From Candidatus Krumholzibacteriia bacterium (GTDB taxonomy: Bacteria; Krumholzibacteriota; Krumholzibacteriia; LZORAL124-64-63), in NCBI GenBank assembly GCA_030590265.1, contig JAUUYW010000088.1, positions 1-10,503 on the forward strand: a DNA stretch of 10,503 nucleotides. Direction: 5' to 3'. Positions 6,734 through 10,503 of the stretch are shown in pieces; within the stretch, counting starts at the first letter, position 1, and every line of letters starts with the position of its first letter. Below the pieces are notes generated by a model. It had not been told where the DNA came from and did no database searches. It saw only the letters and a program-made list of their open reading frames with translations. Both the position numbers and the translations under genes were made by a program.

Positions 6734-6755
6734 GCTTCATAATATCCGAGAAGGA

Positions 6756-8435
6756 CTATTTGGCCAGAACGATTTTCTGGCTGCTGCGAACTTGATCACT
6801 TTCCATGATGGCCAGATAGACACCGGCCGGCATTGAGCGGCCACCCATATCGCGGCCATCCCAGCTGGTGGTGTGGCTGCCTTCACTCAGATGGCCATCC
6901 ACCAGGGTGGTCACTTCGCGACCGCGCAAGTCGAAAATGGACAGACGCGCCTGGGCATCCCTGGGCAGATCGAAGCTGAAGTTGATCCGCGGATTGAACG
7001 GGTTGGGCCAGGCTCGGGAGAAATTGGCCACCAGGGGAGTTTCTCCAACCGCACTGGTTGTATCGACCTGGTAACAGATTGTGAACATATCCTTGTTGGT
7101 GCCGACGCCGTATCCGTAGCCGGTGACAAAAACTTCACCGGCGGCATTGGCGACCATATGACTGGGTTCGTCGCTTTGGCTGGTAGGGCCGTCGAAACGT
7201 TTTTCCCAGATCTGGCTACCGTCGGCACTGTTGTAAGCCACTGTGGCCCAGTCCCAGCCGGTGCCGGTGCCATCGCTGAGGCCTGAAACGAGAACCGTCT
7301 GGTTGGGGCCCTCGGCGATGGTGGAAGCCACGTCATACCAACCTGGAGGCCCATCGTAGCCGGCATTCCAAAGTGTGTCTCCACTGCTGCCGTCGATTTT
7401 CAAAACCATGAAATTGTAGTTCCAGCTCACGTCCTGGACACCGCAGATGAGCAGGTTGTCGTTGGAATCGATGACCATGCCCTTGGGGTCATCCCCGCCG
7501 TGAGTGGCACCGTCATAAGTGCGGGACCATACGGTTGTGCCATTGTCGGCGGCAAAACGCTGCAGATAGACATCGTAACCATTGGGACCGAAAGTGCGCT
7601 GGCACATGACCACATCATCGTTGTTCATGAGAGACAACCAGGTGCCCCGATTGTCGGGAGTGAACTGGGCCTCGGTGCCGCGTTTGTCCCAGATGACGTG
7701 GCCGTCGCTGTTGTTCATTTTGCGCACGAAGTAGTTGGCAACCTCACCGGCTTCAACAACCACTCCGGTGATCACCGGATTGTCGTCGCTGCCCAGGACG
7801 ATATCCCAGGAGATGTCGTGGTTGGCATCGCTTCCTCCAAAAGTATCAGTCCAGACAATGGACCCATTGCTTCCGGATATCTTCATGGTCATGGCTTGCT
7901 TGCCCTCGGCGCCGATCATGGCGTAGCCGGTAATAAAAACATCATTCTGGCTGTCCAGGACCATGCCCAGAGCACCTTCGTCCACACCATCAGGACTGGC
8001 GTAATGCAGAGACCAGAGAACCTCCCCGGTCATGCCGTCGAGTTTGAACACGACGACATCATCACCAGCGCCTCAGCCAATGCAGCCGCGGATGAAACCC
8101 GCGACCAGGAGCTGTCCCACCGTATCCCAGGTGATTTCCGAAATGGCTACATCTTTGTCGTCCACGCCGTCAAAACGAAAATCCCACAACTGGTGACCGT
8201 TGGTCTTGTCCAGTTTGCGAACGTAAAGATCAGCACCACCGGAGACTTCACTGGACTCTCCGCCCACCACAATATTGCCGTCGGGGGCCAATGAGAGCAG
8301 GGTGCCGGAATCCAGGAAATTACCGCCTCCATCGTGTTGCTGAGACCACATTTCGGTGGCTTCGGCAGCAGCGAGGCCGGCACTGGTGACCATGGTCACC
8401 GCCAGCAAGGCGAGCATCAGGCCGCGAATTTTCAT
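6756..8435 (-). CDS. Secreted beta-propeller repeat protein with C-terminal FlgD/T9SS-like tail, interrupted by an in-frame UGA
   Basis: Read through one internal TGA, the frame from ATG 8435 to TAG 6756 has 559 codons. It has a signal peptide (1-24, MKIRGLMLALLAVTMVTSAG then LAAA). Eight repeats of about 50 residues follow, each ending in a G-x-x-(L/V/I)-W-x(3-4)-(F/Y)-x-G element, the first being MWSQQHDG at 29-36. This suggests an eight-bladed propeller closed by N- and C-terminal strands, of the SBBP/PQQ-like kind. The C-terminal domain (about 465-559) has AWPNPFNPRINFSF, LSIFDLRGREV, TSWDGRD and MPAGVYLA, ending SQKIVLAK. That is the FlgD-Ig/type IX sorting-like tail common in FCB-group secreted proteins. 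The ribosome site AAGGAG lies nine bases before the ATG. The UGA is codon 121 (8075-8073); both sides are in the same frame, so this is not a frameshift. If UGA stops translation, the gene is split into a 120-residue export-competent stub and a 431-codon remnant (possible GTG restart at 8051) without signal peptide. No enzymatic function can be assigned. Confidence 0.85.
8034..8075 (-). other. In-frame UGA with CxxU-like context and SECIS-like hairpin
   Basis: The UGA at 8075-8073 follows TGC ATT GGC, giving C-I-G-UGA. Fifteen bases downstream a 7-bp stem (GTCGTCG with CGACGGC, one G-U pair, at 8057-8051 and 8040-8034) closes a 10-base loop beginning UG. The loop starts 22 bases after the UGA. 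Bacterial SECIS elements are described as a stem-loop just downstream of UGA, with a G near the start of the apical loop and a UGA-to-loop distance of roughly 16-37 bases. This one fits loosely; a hairpin this small also arises by chance. Confidence 0.3.
8073..8435 (-). CDS. N-terminal segment of the beta-propeller gene (product if the UGA acts as stop)
   Basis: This is the 120-residue product of conventional termination at TGA 8075-8073: signal peptide, the first blade and half of the second, ending FIRGCIG. It breaks off in the loop between strands of blade 2, so it is not a complete fold. It is listed separately only so that either reading of the UGA can be located; it is not an independent gene. 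Confidence 0.5.
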   Translation of the reverse strand: MKIRGLMLALLAVTMVTSAGLAAAEATEMWSQQHDGGGNFLDSGTLLSLAPDGNIVVGGESSEVSGGADLYVRKLDKTNGHQLWDFRFDGVDDKDVAISEITWDTVGQLLVAGFIRGCIG

Positions 8436-8476
8436 CTTCGGGATCTCCTTATCAGGGTATTAGTAGGCCCCAGTGT

Positions 8477-8502
8477 AAAAAAGCAGCCCAACCACCTGCT
8501 GC
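8477..8502 (-). terminator. Weak hairpin plus six T's (terminator of mscS or attenuator of the propeller gene)
   Basis: On the minus strand AGCAG pairs with CTGCT around a 9-base loop and runs into six T's (8482-8477). It lies after the MscS-type gene and inside the leader of the propeller gene if that gene uses the promoter at 8560-8565. It could terminate the first or attenuate the second. The stem is only five pairs. Confidence 0.35.
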
Positions 8503-8529
8503 CTTTACGGCAACCGGGTTGTGCCACCC

Positions 8530-8565
8530 TTCACACATCATTCACACGTTTAGAATATAATTATA
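8530..8565 (-). promoter_or_regulatory. Candidate promoter and 11-bp-spaced direct repeats before the propeller gene
   Basis: A perfect TATAAT (8565-8560, minus) could be a -10 box; no good -35 is seen at the right distance. Just downstream, GTGTGAA occurs twice (8547-8541 and 8536-8530) exactly 11 bases apart, one helical turn. This layout is typical of a dimeric or tandem regulator site. The remaining spacer between 8436 and 8625 shows no coding signal. Confidence 0.35.
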
Positions 8566-8625
8566 CCATAAAAATCACCGATTGAGCTACTGAAAATGAC
8601 TCAATTCCCCGTAAATGCCACAAAA

Positions 8626-9711
8626 TCAGTCCTTTTCTTTGTTATCCTTCTCCTCCACCGAGCTAATGGCGGCTTTTAGATCTTCAATTTCCTTTTCCAA
8701 GTGCCCTATTCGAGTTTCCAAACCAGGTTTCTCCTCTGCGGGGGCGGCTTTGGCCTCTTTTTGCAGTTCTTTCAAGGATTCCACCATCTTGGTCAAGCTT
8801 CGCTGCCGGCTATCCAGGTCTTCAGCCTCTTCGGCTTTATCGAAGGCCACATCCACAGGAGCAGCATCGGCTGACGGAGTCGATTTTTGCCGCGTGGGCT
8901 TGGGGATAAAAACCTGATCAGTGCCCAGCATGCGAGCATTGTTGAACTGGGGCGAAACGATTTCCACTCCGCCTTTGTGCAGGGCGTCGAGCATTCCAGA
9001 CCTTAACCGGGATCGATAGGCGATCAATTGCTTGGTCTCCGTCAACAAACCGGCCACCCGATAAACGATGCTGTAATCTCCCAGTTCCAATACCTGCACA
9101 AAGGGATCCTGCAAACCGATGGCAGAGGCCGTACCCAGCAAGAGTTCTTCAATCTGGGTATGATGAACATCGTACCCCAGCGAAACGGTGGCTCCGATGA
9201 TGGTCCCGCTCTGGCGAACCACCGTCACCGGTTTGGTGGCCAGGTACAAATTGGGAACAGTCGTCAAATCCCGATCGGGAGTTTGGATCTCGGTGTGGAA
9301 GAGACCACGTTCAGTCACCCGTCCAAACACATCATCGGTTTTCACAAAGTCACCGGTGCGAAAATTGCGCACGGTTTTGAGCATGATTCCGGCCATGGCG
9401 TTGCCGATGAAAGTGCTCGAACTCAGGGCGATGGCGGCTGAAACAATAATACCGATCAGGCTCAGGAGCTGGCCGCGGGTGTTGGGGTCGATGGGCAGCC
9501 CGAGAATAATCATCAGCAGGCCAACAAAAGAGGCCCCAAACATGAGCAGCTGATTGCGGAATTTGCTGCCCTTGGCCTGGGCCAGATGTTTTTCCAGGAT
9601 GCGATTCATCAGGCTCAACAGCAGGATGACCACCAGGACCAAAACAGTCCCCCGAATTATGGAGCCCAAGTCTCCGAGGTAGTGGGTTAGGTTTTGTGTA
9701 ATACCTTCCAT
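8626..9711 (-). CDS. MscS-family mechanosensitive ion channel with coiled-coil tail
   Basis: The 361-residue protein has three N-terminal spans (about 18-36, 54-73 and 80-113). The third is small-residue rich (GIIVSAAIALSSSTFIGNAMAG) as in the MscS pore helix. The beta domain follows with FRTGDFVKTDDVFGRVTERGLFHTEI (117-142) and the conserved TVPNLYL (151-157), then the alpha/beta cytoplasmic domain to about 270. MscS channels open on membrane tension and release solutes during osmotic downshock. After the core comes an unusual extension of about 90 residues: a Pro/Ala linker (272-288) and two highly charged helical stretches (289-322, 328-359) likely to form coiled coils. The start is supported by AGGAAG four bases upstream of the ATG at 9711; the stop is TGA at 8626. 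It is transcribed divergently from the malic enzyme gene. Confidence 0.9.
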   Translation of the reverse strand: MEGITQNLTHYLGDLGSIIRGTVLVLVVILLLSLMNRILEKHLAQAKGSKFRNQLLMFGASFVGLLMIILGLPIDPNTRGQLLSLIGIIVSAAIALSSSTFIGNAMAGIMLKTVRNFRTGDFVKTDDVFGRVTERGLFHTEIQTPDRDLTTVPNLYLATKPVTVVRQSGTIIGATVSLGYDVHHTQIEELLLGTASAIGLQDPFVQVLELGDYSIVYRVAGLLTETKQLIAYRSRLRSGMLDALHKGGVEIVSPQFNNARMLGTDQVFIPKPTRQKSTPSADAAPVDVAFDKAEEAEDLDSRQRSLTKMVESLKELQKEAKAAPAEEKPGLETRIGHLEKEIEDLKAAISSVEEKDNKEKD

Positions 9712-9754
9712 TTTACTTCCTGTTTCTGAAAAAGGCCGAATTCATTTGCCGTTT

Positions 9755-9775
9755 CATTGGTCACTCAAACCAATG
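9755..9775. promoter_or_regulatory. Perfect inverted repeat between the divergent mscS-type and malic enzyme genes
   Basis: CATTGGT (9755-9761) and ACCAATG (9769-9775) form a perfect 7-bp inverted repeat around 7 bases. The site is about 44 bases upstream of the MscS-type ATG and 143 bases upstream of the malic enzyme ATG, with no T-run on either side. It looks like a dimeric regulator site for one or both genes. The rest of the 207-base spacer (9712-9918) shows no clear promoter or ORF. Confidence 0.4.
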
Positions 9776-9918
9776 CTGGACAACCAACCGTTCGTGGTCA
9801 AACTTGGGTAGAGAATATTCCGGATGAGACCAATTGTGCAAGGCGATATCTTGAGCACGTGTGGTTTCATCCAAACCGTGGTCGAGCTGTTGCAGCTCCA
9901 TCAGGAAGGTAACGAGTC

Positions 9919-10503
9919 ATGTCTCAGCGCGATCAGGATGCTCTCGATTATCACCGGAAAGGCCGGCCTGGCAAGGTCGAAGTCGTTCCCACAAAACCCT
10001 GTTTGACTGCCCGAGATCTTTCCCTGGCCTACTCTCCGGGTGTGGCTGTGCCCTGCCTGGCAATCGAAAAAAATCCCAATGATGCCTATCTCTATACCAA
10101 CCGCGGAAATCTGGTGGCCGTGGTCAGCAATGGTACCGCAGTGCTGGGATTGGGCAACATTGGCGCCCTGGCTGGCAAACCGGTCATGGAAGGCAAAGGT
10201 GTTTTGTTCAAGAAATTCGGCCACGTGGATGTGTTCGATATTGAAGTGAACTCCGAAGACCCGGATGAGATCATCAAATTTTGTCAGATGCTGGAACCCA
10301 CCGTGGGCGGCATCAACCTGGAAGATATCAAAGCGCCTGAATGTTTTGTCATCGAAGAAACCCTGCGCGAGACCATGAACATCCCGGTCTTCCATGACGA
10401 TCAGCACGGCACGGCCATTATTTCCGCCGCCGCCCTGATCAACGCCGCCAAGCTTCAGGGCAAGAAAATTGAAGATCTGAAAGTGGTGGTCAGTGGAGCC
10501 GGC
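9919..10503 (+). CDS. maeB: NADP-dependent malic enzyme, MaeB type (3' end outside window)
   Basis: The ATG at 9919 follows AGGAAGG by nine bases; 195 codons are visible and the frame is open at the window end. This is the N-terminal malic domain: YSPGVAVPC with the catalytic Tyr (Y38), EGKGVLFKKF with the likely catalytic Lys (K93), NLEDIKAPECF with metal ligands (E135/D136), and FHDDQHGTA with D160/D161. The Rossmann domain begins at VVVSGAG. The enzyme oxidatively decarboxylates malate to pyruvate and CO2, making NAD(P)H in the cytoplasm. The opening YHRKGRPGKVEVVPTKP is typical of the bacterial MaeB class. Whether a C-terminal phosphotransacetylase-like domain follows (about 750 residues) or the short form of about 430 residues is present cannot be seen. 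Cofactor preference is inferred from the class. Confidence 0.95.
   Translation, partial: MSQRDQDALDYHRKGRPGKVEVVPTKPCLTARDLSLAYSPGVAVPCLAIEKNPNDAYLYTNRGNLVAVVSNGTAVLGLGNIGALAGKPVMEGKGVLFKKFGHVDVFDIEVNSEDPDEIIKFCQMLEPTVGGINLEDIKAPECFVIEETLRETMNIPVFHDDQHGTAIISAAALINAAKLQGKKIEDLKVVVSGAG

Noticed and set aside
6756..8051. Treating this as a separate gene with a GTG start
   Set aside because: The frame continues upstream in register through the UGA to a signal peptide and good ribosome site; blade 2 of the propeller would be cut in half.
8052..8090. Frameshift in the propeller gene
   Set aside because: Both parts are in the same frame, separated only by one TGA codon (8435 to 6756 is exactly 560 codons with the stop).
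8581..8605. Inverted repeat ATTGAG/CTCAAT after the MscS-type gene as terminator
   Set aside because: Six pairs with a 13-base loop is weak, and the T-rich stretch follows only after several unpaired bases.
10040..10407. Minus-strand open frames opposite the malic enzyme
   Set aside because: The plus strand carries all malic-enzyme motifs; the minus frames are shadows.
4016..10503. Alternative genetic code with UGA as an amino acid
   Set aside because: TGA is the natural end of the symporter, MscS-type, ArsR-type and FeS genes at family-typical lengths; only one internal UGA was found.

Overview
The window is about 10.5 kb of Gram-negative bacterial chromosome with moderate GC. Seven of the eight long genes lie on the minus strand; only the malic enzyme gene at the right edge is on the plus strand. 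The organism is probably anaerobic or facultative. A large secreted beta-propeller protein ends in a PNPFNP-containing FlgD/type IX-secretion-like tail, a feature common in the FCB superphylum and related candidate phyla such as Krumholzibacteriota and Eisenbacteria. A Hmc-type multiheme cytochrome/NrfD complex and a planctomycete/FCB-style sodium:solute symporter fit that placement. The placement is an inference; no rRNA or other marker gene is present.

Region 1 (1-3771, minus strand) is a respiratory operon. A small ArsR-type regulator is followed by a Tat-exported protein with four [4Fe-4S] clusters, an NrfD/HmcC membrane subunit, a 49-residue single-span HmcD-like protein and a multiheme cytochrome c with at least 11 hemes that runs off the left edge. 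Start/stop overlaps (ATGA, TAATG) couple the genes. Together they should form a membrane complex that moves electrons between the quinone pool and periplasmic cytochromes.

Region 2 (3772-4015) is an AT-rich spacer holding two abutting perfect inverted repeats and two candidate minus-strand promoters. Region 3 (4016-6755, minus) has a signal-peptide-bearing putative outer-membrane barrel protein followed by a 679-residue SSS-family symporter. The terminator of the next gene upstream sits just before them.

Region 4 (6756-8435, minus) encodes a secreted PQQ/kelch-like beta-propeller of 559 codons interrupted by one in-frame UGA at codon 121. The UGA makes a C-I-G-UGA (CxxU-like) motif and is followed by a small hairpin with some bacterial SECIS properties. 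It is either a nonsense mutation or sequencing error, or a selenocysteine codon. This is the most intriguing point in the window.

Region 5 (8436-10503) has a promoter/leader region, an MscS-type mechanosensitive channel with a charged coiled-coil tail (minus), and a divergent NADP-type malic enzyme gene (plus, cut by the window end). A perfect 7-bp inverted repeat lies between the last two genes. I saw no tRNA, rRNA, CRISPR array, insertion sequence or phage gene.
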